From positions 113,239 to 177,238 of the forward strand of contig NW_026252139.1 of the NCBI RefSeq assembly GCF_025399195.1: a DNA stretch of 64,000 nt. The letters are read 5' to 3'. The notes under the pieces are model-generated. The model was not told where the DNA came from. It searched no databases and saw only the letters and a list, made by a program, of their open reading frames with translations. The DNA comes from Umbelopsis ramanniana AG. Its lineage: Eukaryota > Mucoromycota > Umbelopsidomycetes > Umbelopsidales > Umbelopsidaceae. How positions within the stretch are numbered: the first letter of the stretch is position 1; each line of letters opens with the position of its first letter. The position numbers and the translations under genes were made by a program. Positions 24,661 to 35,942 of this stretch are shown piece after piece.

Positions 24661-26643
24661 TTACTCTTTGCTTCTAAGTTCTAGTTTAGTTTGTTCCAGA
24701 ACTCCATAGACGTTGCTCGGATTACCAGTGATGATCTGAGGAGTAAAGTTTTCAGAATATGAGAATGAGTGTCGCGCTCGTCGTATTGGCTTATGCTTCA
24801 GGAACTACAAAAGTGGCGAAAAGCATGTCAAATTAGTCGCCGCCATCTAGCATACATGTGCGTGAAAATCATGCCACTTACTGCTCCAGTCGCTCCCAAA
24901 TGGCCTTCATGTCGCAAGAACAACGCCTTCATTTCTCCTTTAGACCAAAAGTTGATGGCGTACGACAGCGTGTTCATGGTAACAGGGTGGCCTGACAAAT
25001 TATTTCGGCTTAGCCTGTGTAGTGAAGTGCTCGAAATCGACTGCTGAGAAAACTCACCTCGAATATAACATCCTCCAAAGTATATTCTTCGCAGTCCATG
25101 CTGTTGGGCAACCAAGTATGCGATCTGGCCAATATTATTACTAGATCGAGAAGGGTAAATAAGTAAAACTAATAAATAGATGACATCAAGTCGAGGCGTA
25201 GTAAAGCAAAAGTGCAGAGAAACGCAAAGAAGAAGCACTTACGAAACCATAAATAATAGGGATTTTGAAATATCTTCAGCATGAAATGCATCTTGAGATT
25301 GCCGTACACCTTTTTTGAATACTTTGCCAAAACTTGATGCTATTCGTGTAGACTTTAACCCAAGTTTTGAGTAATCGGAACCATAAATGTCTCCAACCAG
25401 CAGATCGACATTGCGATTATCTCCATTTTGTGACAGATCCAACATTTCTGTAAGGGCCAAATGCCTATTAGTACATCATGTAGACTCATAGACACTAACG
25501 TTATCGAATCTACGGATGAAATTCACAGTACCATCAAAGCTTTGCGCTCCAGTCAAAAGCGATAACAGGCCCCACAGTGTTCCACCTCCTAACTATAAAG
25601 TTGTATAATATTCGCGTTAGTGCCGTCTGAGACTGTAGAACGGGCTGTAGTTTCAATTCGTAGACTTACCGATGTTCCGCTTATTCGAGAGAACTCATCT
25701 GGTCCTGTCACTTTCAAAATGCTGACACCTGAGCCTATATTAACCAGCTAAAAAGTAGTTGTTAGTGATTTGAAAAAATCATGAGAATCAACCCCATTGG
25801 ATAGTATATACCATATATGGATACAAATCTTGAGTTCGTTCTTCAAATTGCATAGGATTGGTTTCTGAATAGGTAAAAACTTCATACGGAATCTCGGTAA
25901 TGAAGAAGTTTAAGCCTATGGATGCAAAACAAGTTATAAGATGGAGATAAAGCAACTTAGTAAATGAACGTTCAAAACGGATTGCCGCGAAACTCTACGC
26001 TATTCCTCGTAATTTCAACGCATCATCTCAACAATACTTACCGTTTATTAAACACTCCATTTCGTCTTCCTTTTGTATAGTGATACCCGGTAATCGTTTT
26101 GCAATCTTGTCTTGGAACAAATATGCGCCTCCTCCGGTAGCTTTGACGACCTGTTCATTTCGATTATCGATATGCTTTGCGTCTTCAACTAGTTCTGCAA
26201 TGAAGTCCAAACACTCGTCTATTTTCTCGGTTTCAAACTTTTTAAAATGCAATCGACCGCCCTTGATGTCGTTTGACGACGTGAAATAGACAATCTTTGC
26301 GAGAGATCCTCCAATCTAGGACGACAATAATGATGAGTGAGATGGACAGATCGATTGAGCCGTGTGCCTACCACTTGCGCTGAAAGATTTCCCTGAGCTA
26401 TAAGTACTTACATCAATAGCAATCTGAGAGACATGTTCAGTTTGATTAGGAAGCACGATGTCCCTGGTATCGTTGGCATGGGAAGCCAATTCGGAGACAG
26501 TAGCACCTTCAACGTTCATTTCAGGTTTTAAAGTGAGTGGGGAAGAAATGGAATCAATGAACTGCGGTGACAGTTGTCCAGTGGATGGGTCCGATTGAGT
26601 CGAGTCAGACGTAGCTGTGGGGTGAATAGCTGGCTCGACGGGC
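24661..26643 (-). CDS. Pantothenate kinase (eukaryotic type II)
   Basis: Phosphorylates pantothenate with ATP, the first and usually limiting step of coenzyme A synthesis. Exon 1 (26643-26412) encodes a Ser/Thr/Pro-rich N-terminal extension of about 70 residues and ends at the nucleotide-binding motif HVSQIAID. Exon 2 (26315-26042) continues [14 protein letters not shown] and has the conserved [12 protein letters not shown]. Later exons give [72 protein letters not shown] and the C-terminal block [20 protein letters not shown] then [14 protein letters not shown]. The last exon adds about 45 residues ([16 protein letters not shown]) and stops at 24661. It shares a 248-base divergent promoter with the next gene. 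Confidence 0.9.
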
Positions 26644-26891
26644 ATATTGGGTTATACTGGGTTATATTTTTATTCTCGCAGGTTTGGGTTCGAAATGTCC
26701 AATGAGAGACGCTCCGCTTCTTCAAAAAAAAAAATTATTAGTTACCGACACTGGGTCATGTGACTTACTCCATCAGATTCCCTTTTCAATAGTGGGCGAG
26801 AAACGCGTATTTGCGTGAAAAAGGAAAAGAAAAAAAAATTCATACGCCAAGTTTTTAAACCACACAAACCCATCTTTCCTATACTACAATA

Positions 26892-27975
26892 ATGCAGCCG
26901 CTAACGCCTAGTCGCCGAAATACAAAGGTAGTTACCGAATGTCTACTCTATTCCAACTAACTACATTGTGTCTAACCAACGTGAAATCGTCCATGCAGTC
27001 GACGCCCTTATCCGCGCAATCAAAACAGACAAGCATTATAGCATACGCTTCATCAAAGGTAAATGGATCGAACAGTGGAAGTGCGCGTTCTACGCGTGAT
27101 TTTAGCACAGTTACTCTCGAAAGATTCTCTCCAATTGCTTAAAACCTCATGGCTCACACTCTGACTGTATTTTAGGATACCCATGAGACAACCGAAAGTC
27201 CGAAGAAACCGTTGGCCACAATAACCAATAAATCATTGCACAAGGTAAGAAAGCCGAGTACAATCGAGTTTTTGCCGCGTTGTTTCCACTTATTGATAAC
27301 GGCTATGGTAGATCCCGGAGTCACCGGAACGAAAGGTATTTATTTTGTTTTCGTCTTGCTCTTGATTATGTATAAGCGGGATTTTCTATATCTGATGATG
27401 GCCTACGATAGAAAACAGGCAGACAATCAAAAACTAGCTCACCAGTCACAACCCCCAAATCACGCCTGTCAGCACCAGCAACCATCTATTCTCCCATAGG
27501 GTCTCCCTTAAGCAAACGGACACTGGATGTGCAACATGACTTGTTTAAAGTGTATGAAGACACTATCAACAGCCCTGAACGAGGTCGAAATTTACCATCA
27601 CACCGAAGGCGATCCTTAAGTTTATCATCTGATGTGGATGGTAATCTAGAGCACGCCACCTCCTCCTTGGATTCAGAGTCACGCCACAACCAAGTTGTGC
27701 AGGAATTGGAACAACAACTAGAACAACAGAAACGTGACAATGAACGGCTCCAAAAGGAACTAGATGAGGAGAAATCACATCGCAAGGCATTGGAAGAAGA
27801 TCACAAGCTACAAGATGACTTCATCAAAGCGTTGGAGAGGCAACTGACGGACATGAAATTGACCCACAAAGAAAAGTGCGATTCATTACAAAGAGAGATT
27901 GAGGAATACAGTGAGCTATTAGAGGAATGCCGCACGCTGTTGGAATTAACACAAGCAGAATCTTCGTCATCATGA
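26892..27975 (+). CDS. Unknown protein with basic Ser/Pro-rich N-terminus and coiled-coil C-terminus
   Basis: A four-exon model (26892-26927, 26999-27058, 27176-27335, 27419-27975) keeps phase and gives 270 residues. The N-terminus (MQPLTPSRRNTK) and middle contain many S/T-P sites and basic residues (TTPKSRLSAPATIYSPIGSP), typical of proteins phosphorylated by cell-cycle kinases. From about residue 165 to 265 there is a continuous coiled coil rich in Glu, Gln, Leu and Lys (VVQELEQQLEQQKRDNERLQ onward). No known domain is evident. A cytoskeletal or nuclear scaffold role is only a guess. Exon 3 has an internal GTAAGA that could be an alternative donor, so the middle section is less certain. 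Confidence 0.6.
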
Positions 27976-28741
27976 GTAATAAATTGCCGGAGCTGATCTG
28001 GAAATAGTGGAGGTCTGTGAGTGAAGCATTGGTCATGAGCATTAGGGGCTGTAATGTCCACTCAGTTCAGCATGACCCATTTTTGGTATTATTTCATATA
28101 TCTAGTTCTCCCCCCATCCGATAGACACGCACGACCGCACCTCTTCACTGCACTGCTTAATTCAGTAGGCATTTTTTACGTCAGAACGGTATAAGGGCTA
28201 TAGGCAAAAGCAGGAAGACGACTTCCGTCATTCTCCGGAGGGGAGAGCGGCTCTTCACATGCATCTCATGTGACTTGGTTCCGCCTGTCTTGCCGCGGCG
28301 GGCTGCCAGGGCTTTAAATATTGAAAATCCCATCGTGAGAACTTTTTGAGAGGCCAGTTTTAATATGCTCTCGTGCGTGGGAAACCTTAGGGTATGAATT
28401 CCATGGTTGCATTTGACTACATTGATCCCTTCAACCTAAAGACGATCGGTTGAAATTAAATGCAATAAAGTGTTTAATTTACAGCTGTGGATGGATACTG
28501 GGTGAGAGGCATTTATTGGCGGATGAAGTGAACCACCTTTCCACATGATGATGAATAAGGCACGAGCCAATGAAGGGAGCCAATCCCCCCGCATTTTTCG
28601 TTTCCTCCTTTTTAAGCATGCCAAGGGACTTTCCGGAGCTAGCTGACTGGGGCTGGGCTTTCAAGCAGCCGGATCAGCCTGAATATAAATACCAACATCG
28701 TTTACCACTCTCTTGCTTCTTTGACTCACATACATCACATC
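27976..28741. other. Upstream region of the PEP carboxykinase gene
   Basis: About 770 bases. It has a GC-rich island near 28240-28310 (CTCCGGAGGGGAG, CCGCGGCGGGC) unlike the AT-rich surroundings. Such blocks are candidate sites for carbon-responsive zinc-finger factors, but I cannot assign one. No coding signal. Confidence 0.4.
28684..28691 (+). promoter_or_regulatory. TATA box of PCK1
   Basis: TATAAATA, about 58 bases upstream of the ATG at 28742, consistent with a strongly regulated metabolic gene. Confidence 0.6.
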
Positions 28742-30589
28742 ATGGTCAACTTCAATCCTCACAGACCCAATTCCCCAAGACCCTCTACTCCTCACACTAA
28801 GGTGGAGGAAGAATTGCACGAAATGGCTGGTATCGATTACGACAAGGTCTCGATCCACCGTAACCCTTCCGTTGCTGTTTTGTACGAAGAAGCTTTGACC
28901 CATGAGTATGGTACTGTGATCTCTTCAGCTGGTGCTCTCTGTGCTTACTCTGGTAAGAAGACCGGTCGTAGCCCCAAGGACAAGCGCATTGTCGATGAAG
29001 AAACCTCTAACGAGGATATTTGGTGGGGTCCTGTCAACACCAAGATGAGCGAACGAGTATTCTTGATCAACCGTGAACGTGCTATCGACTATTTGAACAC
29101 TCGCCCAAGACTGTATGTCTTTGATGGTTATGCCGGATGGGACCCCAAGTACCGCAAGAAGATCAGAGTTGTTGCTTCCCGTGCTTACCACATTCTCTTC
29201 ATGCGCAACATGTTGATTCGCCCTACTGAAGAAGAACTTGAGGACTTTGGTACTCCTGACTTCACTATCTTCAATGCCGGTGAATTCCCTGCCAACAGAT
29301 ACACCACTGGAATGACTTCTACCACCTCCGTTGCTGTCAACTTCAAGGTATGTATTTGACTTTATGAGAGCAAATGGTTCTATTCATAACGGCCAACTTT
29401 TATTAATCATGATTTATTTTCCCCCTCCTATTTAGCGTGGTGAAATGATCATTCTTGGTACTGAGTACGCTGGTGAAATGAAGAAGGGTGTAAGTTTACC
29501 AATCCCAAAATGAAAAAAAAAAATTGCGTCGGAATCAAATCAAACATGCCTGACACCTTTTACCACGCTTGTTTTGTCTATTATTAGATCTTCACTGTCA
29601 TGCACTATCTTCAACCCAAGCAATACAACGTCTTGTCTTTGCACTCTTCTGCTAATGAAGGTCCTGCTGGCGATGTCACCCTTTTCTTTGGTCTCTCTGG
29701 TACTGGCAAGACCACCCTTAGTGCTGATCCCAAGCGTAAGCTTATTGGTGATGATGAACATTGCTGGAGTGACACTGGTGTCTTCAATATTGAAGGTGGA
29801 TGCTATGCAAAGTGTATCGACTTGTCGGCCGAGAAGGAACCTGAAATTTTCAATGCCATTCGCTTCGGTTCCGTTCTTGAAAACGTTGTTCTTGATGAAC
29901 AAAGCCGTGTCGTTGACTACTCCGATGACTTCCTTACTGAGAACACTCGCTGCGCCTACCCCATCGATTACATTCCCAATGCTAAGATTCCTTGCCTTGG
30001 TGGTCACCCCAAGAACTTGATCTTGCTTACATGCGATGCCTTCGGTGTCCTCCCCCCTGTCTCCAAGTTGACTCCCGACCAAGTCATGTTCCACTTCTTG
30101 ATGGGTTACACCACCAAGATTCCCGGTACCGAAGACGGTATCGTCGAACCCCAAGCTACTTTCTCTGCCTGCTTCGGTTCTCCTTTCCTTGTCTTGCATC
30201 CTCAAAAGTATGCCACCATGCTCGCCGAAAAGATGAGCCAACACCAGACGAATGCTTGGTTGATCAACACTGGATGGGTTGGTGGTTCTGCCAAGAACGC
30301 TAAGCGTTGCCCTCTCAAGTACACTCGTGCTATCTTAGATTCCATTCACAACGGTGAACTTGCTAATGCTGAATACGAGACCTTCGAGGTATTCAACCTC
30401 AGCATCCCCACATCTGTACCCGGTGTTCCTAATGAGCTTCTTCATCCCCGACGTGCCTGGCAAGGAACTGATGCTGAATTCACCACTGCATTGCACTCTG
30501 TCGGCAAGATGTTCAACGACAACTTGGAACTTTACAAGGATGGTGCTAGTGCCGAGACCATTGCTGCTGCTCCTGTTGTTCCTGTATAA
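28742..30589 (+). CDS. PCK1: Phosphoenolpyruvate carboxykinase (ATP)
   Basis: Converts oxaloacetate and ATP to phosphoenolpyruvate, the committed cytosolic step of gluconeogenesis. Three exons (28742-29347, 29436-29489, 29588-30589) give 553 residues, normal for the family. Visible motifs include the substrate region [13 protein letters not shown], the nucleotide P-loop [11 protein letters not shown], the metal-binding [11 protein letters not shown] and [12 protein letters not shown], the arginine in IRFGSVLEN, and the C-terminal NTGWVGGS. An ATG is chosen at 28742 ([12 protein letters not shown]) because the TATA box lies just upstream and the reading frame has no earlier ATG. Codon use is biased to C-ending codons compared with neighbouring regulatory genes, which suggests high expression. 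Confidence 0.97.
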
Positions 30590-31486
30590 ATTTTCTCTCT
30601 CCCCTATGTATCCTGACATTTTTCTTTTCCAAGTTCACAATCCACCCCCAATCCATTTATAATACAATTTCGCACACGTTGCATCTTCATTCCAATTTGA
30701 TATAAAGATTTGCATTGACTTGTTACAATGTTGAATTCCATTGTATTGTTTAGGTGGGAAAAGGCTCTTTTTGGCGATAAGAATGCACATGCAGTCATGG
30801 GTGATGGTGCAGCTTAAATTAATTGTGTGGACGGAGGCACTATTAGCTTTCAAAGTGACAATTAATATTTGATTCATTACTTCCAAAGCAATTGTTGTGT
30901 TTAATTTGGTGTGCATGTCACAGGCTGCGCATGGGGTAGCTGCCATCTTACTGGTGCTCATTCTGCCACAGCACTGGCAACCCTGAATAGTCCACATAAA
31001 ATCTCAGCCGAAATAAAATGCCAGATCTCATTTTTTGGACCCAATCGCAAAAGTATGCGGTCTCTAAATTTTCCACCGTCTGCCACAAATTGTGCTGCCA
31101 CATTCTCATCGACCCGTTGGCTATTGTCTTGGTGTTCAATCCAACGTACTATTCTCACGCTCTACAAACCGCCACTGAAAAGGTATTGCCGCCTTTTCAG
31201 CGTAATGCCCGATATTAGTGGCGAACAATAGATTGGCTCTTCATTAGGAGCTAATATAAGAATATTTTGCATTTTTATCCATCGATTAAAAGTTAAGAGT
31301 GGCCACAGCATGAAGGAATTAAACTCTTACGAGAAGGGCTTGAAAACGGACTAATCATTCATTATGTGTCATATACGCGTCTGGGTCAACCTTAAACAAG
31401 CGACGTGAAGAACACAATCAGCCAAAAGAAAATACCTTTAAACCCCTTTGCCATATTGACCCAATAACCCATCAAAAAAAAAATTC

Positions 31487-31495
31487 ATGACTCAT
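31487..31495. promoter_or_regulatory. Gcn4/CPC1-type site upstream of asparagine synthetase
   Basis: A perfect ATGACTCAT palindrome about 350 bases before the ASN1 start. This is the consensus for the bZIP general amino-acid control activator of fungi, whose targets include asparagine synthetase. Binding here is inferred. Confidence 0.6.
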
Positions 31496-31514
31496 GCTGA
31501 CCTTCAACGAGTGA

Positions 31515-31522
31515 TCACGTGA
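31515..31522. promoter_or_regulatory. CACGTG E-box beside the Gcn4-type site
   Basis: TCACGTGA palindrome starting 20 bases after the end of the ATGACTCAT site. It fits bHLH factors of the Cbf1/Pho4 kind. Function is inferred only. Confidence 0.35.
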
Positions 31523-31840
31523 ACTAGTCAGAAAGATAGGAAACGTTCGGATCATCGCATAATGGCGAAGCTATAGAACAGCAGTGAAGATAGCATATCA
31601 AGCGCCTTAATCATAAAACAGTAACAAGGAATGAAATACCAGAGCGAAAGGATATGATTTTTGCTTGGCTTAAATCACTTTGGAGAGCCAATTAAAGTGG
31701 CTGCCGATAATCTATTCAAAAAAAAAAACCTGTCAAAATGGCAGCCGTCGGAGTGCAAAGGTTTCCGAAGTAGATAAAAAATCGATCTGTTGGTTTCAGT
31801 CGAACGAGTTCATCTCTACTTTCCTCCAAATCTCATTGTC

Positions 31841-33859
31841 ATGTGCGGTATCTTTGGTGTGTTTAACTATCAAGGCGATATGTCTTCATATCGCCAACGT
31901 GCACTCTATCTTTCTAAGAAGTACGTAAACGCCTTTTCATGTCTTTCTTTGTAATACAAATCGACTCACACCGTCTTCCACCATCTTTTCTGCGTTTCGC
32001 TTTTAGGATTAGACATCGTGGTCCCGATTGGTCAGGATGTGTTGTCAAGGGTAACCATATCATGGCTCACGAGCGTCTTGCTATTGTTGGTGTCGGTAAG
32101 TTGGGGAAATGGGCAGAAATGTTAGTATATGATGTTTTCCTTTGATATTCATCATCTGCTCTTCGGTTTACAGACAGTGGTGCCCAGCCCCTCGTTAACG
32201 AAGACGAAAGCATCATTCTTTGTGTCAACGGAGAGATCTACAATCACAGACATCTTCGTGCTCAATTGAAGGAAGACCACAAGTTCCAGACTCACTCTGA
32301 CTGTGAGGTTATCATGCACATGGTGAGTGTGGCCAACCTTATACATCAAAAATGAATTTGCTCAACTAACTTAACCCATTCTGTATGTAACAGTACGCTG
32401 AGATGGGAACCGACTTCATTCAACACCTTGATGGTATGTTCTCATTTGTCTTGTTGGACGTCAAGCGCAACCGTATCATCGCCGCTCGTGATGCTATTGG
32501 TATCACCACATTGTACTATGGTTGGTCATCCAAGATGCCCGGCACCATCTACTTTGCTTCTGAGTTGAAGTCTCTTAACGAAGAGTGCGACAAGATCTTG
32601 GCCTTCCCCCCCGGTCACGTCTATGATTCTGAGACTGAGCAAACCACTAGATGGTTCAACCCTACATGGTGGGATGGAGACAAGATACCCAACACTCCCC
32701 TTGACTACACCGTTTTGCGCGAGTCTTTGGAAACTGCCGTTCGCAAGCGTCTTATGGCTGAAGTTCCCTATGGTGTTCTTTTGTCGGGTGGCTTGGATTC
32801 TAGCTTGATTGCTGCTATCGCTCAACGTGAGACCGAGAAGATTGCCTCTGGCGGTGCTAACGCTGATGATGACAACCTCGATGAGAGTGAGTATTATACG
32901 ATACGCTGCTAAATTCTGCTCTTCATAACGCAGTGACTAATCAAATTTTTATTTTGCTCTTTTTTTTTTTTTCTCCAGGTGGTCCCCGATCATGGCCCAA
33001 GCTCCATTCGTTCTCCATTGGCTTGTCTGGATCTCCAGATCTCGTTGCTGCTCGTGAAGTTGCAAAGCATCTCGGCACCATTCACCACGAATATGTCTTC
33101 ACCCTTCAAGAAGCTTTGGATGCCGTTGCTGATGTCATCTACCATCTCGAAACCTACGATGTGACCACCATCCGTGCTTCAACACCCATGTATCTTCTTT
33201 CTCGCAAGATCAAGGCATTGGGCGTCAAGATGGTCCTCTCTGGCGAAGGTGCTGATGAAGTTTTCGGTGGATATCTGTACTTCCACTCTGCACCCGATAA
33301 GGCTGCTTTCCACACCGAGACCGTTACTCGTGTCAAGAACCTTCACACCTCCGACTGTCTTCGTGCCAACAAATCAACTATGGCTTGGGGTTTGGAAGCT
33401 CGTGTTCCCTTCTTGGACAAGGCTCTCTTGGAAATTGCCATGAACATTGATCCTCAGGAGAAGATTTGTGATAGAAGCAAGGGTCGCATGGAGAAGTATA
33501 TCGTTCGCAAGGCCTTTGATACCAGCGACGATCCCACCGCCAAACCATACTTGCCCGATAGCATTCTCTGGCGCCAAAAGGAACAATTCTCTGATGGTGT
33601 TGGCTACGGATGGATCGATAAGCTCAAGGACGTTTCAGAGGAGACCGTCACTGATGAACAACTCAGCAAGGCTCACGAGAAGTGGCAAAAGGATTGCCCT
33701 ACTACCAAGGAAGCTTACATGTACCGCACCATCTTTGACTCATGGTACCCTCAAGAAGCATGCACAGCTAGCGTCGTTAGATGGATCCCAAGAGCTGACT
33801 GGGGCTGCCCTGAAGATCCTTCTGGTCGTGCTCAAAAGGTTCACGCTTCTGCATACTAG
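31841..33859 (+). CDS. ASN1: Asparagine synthetase (glutamine-hydrolysing)
   Basis: Makes asparagine from aspartate, glutamine and ATP in the cytosol. The ATG at 31841 gives MCGIFGVF, so the catalytic Cys2 nucleophile of the N-terminal glutaminase is exposed after Met removal. Glutaminase motifs follow over several short exons: [27 protein letters not shown] and the aspartate in HSDCEV. The synthetase half has the pyrophosphatase-type ATP motif [27 protein letters not shown], the signature [19 protein letters not shown] and [11 protein letters not shown]. The stop is at 33857-33859 after [10 protein letters not shown]. The large last exon and first exon have C-biased codons, as in PCK1. The 5' region carries a Gcn4-type site. 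Confidence 0.96.
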
Positions 33860-34758
33860 ACCCCCTCTTTTTCACCTTAATGAAAGATAGAACGCCTTGT
33901 ATACAAAAAATCTACCCTGACTTAAAAAGAAGGTAACATAAAACCCAGGTATGGGAAGCCAGAAAGAAAAAAAAAGAAAAAAAAGGAAAAGACTCCTCCC
34001 CCTCTTGTAGCATAATAGATCCCAATATAAGATTGTTATAAAAATGATTATATATAAAAAGTCTCATCGAGTCAATACGCCTTTTATCAAAGTCTTCAGG
34101 AATATGTCTCTCACCAATGTTCTACCAAAGTGCCCATGGCCACACATACCGTTTTAGGTTGAACAAAAATGGTGCGTTGGTCTTACAAGGTAGCCATGGT
34201 GTTTATGCCCCGCCTGATGCAGTGCTCGTATCAGTAATATTGGGCATCACAGGAAGTGCCACAAAATTCTTGCGCTCATGTCAGTCAGTGATAACAAACA
34301 GTCCTCTTGCAAAGCGAACATCCACATCGTTGGTGGGGGGTATTACAAGTCCACTACTGTTTTACAAGTCCACTACCGTTATAGCGAGTCCAGGTCCATC
34401 AGGACATGGAATCGCTCGAATTTTTTTCTTTTGTTCTGATTGGTCCTGAGCACTTTATTCCATTTCGCTTTTTTCTCTCAAATTGGGTATCTCTAATCCA
34501 CTAAACCCATCCTGCGAGGCATGGGATTTTGGATTCCATTACATTGTGTTATGTAACAACTCTTTTTTTAACTTCATTGCAGTTGTCACACCTCAACCAA
34601 AGTACCCGATCAAATGCCAGTCAACCAACCAGTGAATGTATGTGTCAATGTACTGATTAAAACTCAATTTATCTGTGTGCAATTGGACTTGCATAAATAG
34701 ACCATTTCAATCTGCTCTTCACGTCCTTTACGCTCCTTCCCCACTCTCACAACTAATC
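33860..34758. other. Intergenic, short tandem duplication
   Basis: About 900 bases. It holds the 19-bp tandem duplication listed separately and a 110-codon plus frame (34117-34449) without motifs. A TATA-like CATAAATAG lies at 34692-34700, upstream of the next gene. Confidence 0.4.
34343..34380. repeat. 19-bp direct tandem duplication
   Basis: TTACAAGTCCACTACTGTT (34343-34361) is followed at once by a second copy with one change (ACTACCGTT). A third, weaker piece (GCGAGTCCA) follows. Its role is unknown. Confidence 0.7.
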
Positions 34759-35942
34759 ATGAGCTTGCCCGACTTTATGACCAACCCCAATGCCGTCCTT
34801 GGCGATACCGAGGATGACTGGCGTTATGGCCGCATTCCTGACTACAACAAGGTCAACGCTGCCTTTGACAAGGGTAAAGATGTTCGAGTTTAGGTTTTAC
34901 TGATTCACACTAGTTGAAAATGCTGACTTCTATTACAGAAAAGACAAAGGATCACGCGGAAGGCTCTTTGGAGTGGTTGGTGTCTAACCTCGTCAAGGTA
35001 TGTGTTTTCGATTTCGCACAGGCCAGCTCAATCCTACTTTACCTGGGGTTGGCCGTGCCTTGTCATCCCATATTTGTACTAACTCTGCAATCGGCTTTCA
35101 ATAGAACTGGGAAAAGGAAATGTCCTATAAGCTCAAAGCCGACCAAATCCGTACTATCAACCGTGAAAAGTACAGATTCTCTGTTAACGGTCTTAAGTGG
35201 CACACCATCGATGAGATGCTCGAGGTACGTACTGGCGACTCAACTAATATAATTAAAAAAAAAAAAAAAAAGGCGGGCTTTTAGATTACTTCACAGCTGA
35301 GTACCGAATACTGATTTATTTTTTGGTTCTAGATGGGCACCTACAACGCTTTGATCGGTGATACCGAGCTTTACAAGGCCAGTGAGAGCGACTTCTCTGA
35401 CTCTCACAAGTTGTTCAAGCGCGCTATGGGTACTTTCTCCTGGGAAGTTCTAGAAGTCTACTCCGGCCCTCCTACTGTTGCTTTCAAATGGCGGTAAGCT
35501 CATCTAGATTCGCTATCTCGTTTGTGTCACATTTGTTGTAACAAACCTAATTTTTGTCATTTTATATCAGCCACTGGGGCAAGATGACTGGTGACTTGTC
35601 TGTCAAGCTCGGTAACGGCAAGAAGTTGGAAGCTGCTGCCAGCAACGAAGTCTGCGAGTCCTTCGGTGTCACCGTTGCCAAGGTCAATGACAAATTCGAA
35701 ATCGAAGAAGTAAGTAACTCTCGATTTGTGATACTATTTATCTCCGTCACAAAATGGCTACACCAACGTACAAAACTCTTGACCACTAAAACGCCTTCTC
35801 TTTTCCTTCCATTCGTTTCCAGCTTGAGACTTTCTACGACCCTAACCTCCTCATGAAGCAGTTGGCTAAGAACAGAAAGGATGAGAACGGAGAAGTTATC
35901 CAAACTACTAGCGGAAAGTGCCCTTTCAACCCCTCCTCTTAG
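34759..35942 (+). CDS. Homologue of plant 'pathogen-related' protein (SnoaL/NTF2-like fold)
   Basis: Six exons. The N-terminus MSLPDFMTNPNAVLGDTEDD is followed by WRYGRIPDYNKVNAAFDKGK, HAEGSLEWLVSNLVKNWEKE, GDTELYKASES, then WEVLEVYSGPPTVAFKWRHW (split by an intron before HW), GDLSVKLGNGKKLE and ETFYDPNLLM. The order of the W-R-Y, P-D-Y, G-S-L-E, V-Y-S-G-P-P and R-H-W-G motifs matches plant pathogen-related proteins, which belong to the SnoaL/NTF2-like fold. These proteins have no settled biochemical role. There is no signal peptide, so it is probably cytosolic. Codons are C-biased in several exons, suggesting good expression. I am confident of the family, not of any activity. Confidence 0.78.

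Larger units (their letters stand above)
30590..31840. other. Intergenic between PCK1 and asparagine synthetase
   Basis: About 1.25 kb containing the PCK1 3' flank and the ASN1 upstream region. It includes the Gcn4-type and E-box sites listed separately. Open frames on both strands at 30600-31230 show no motif. Confidence 0.45.
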
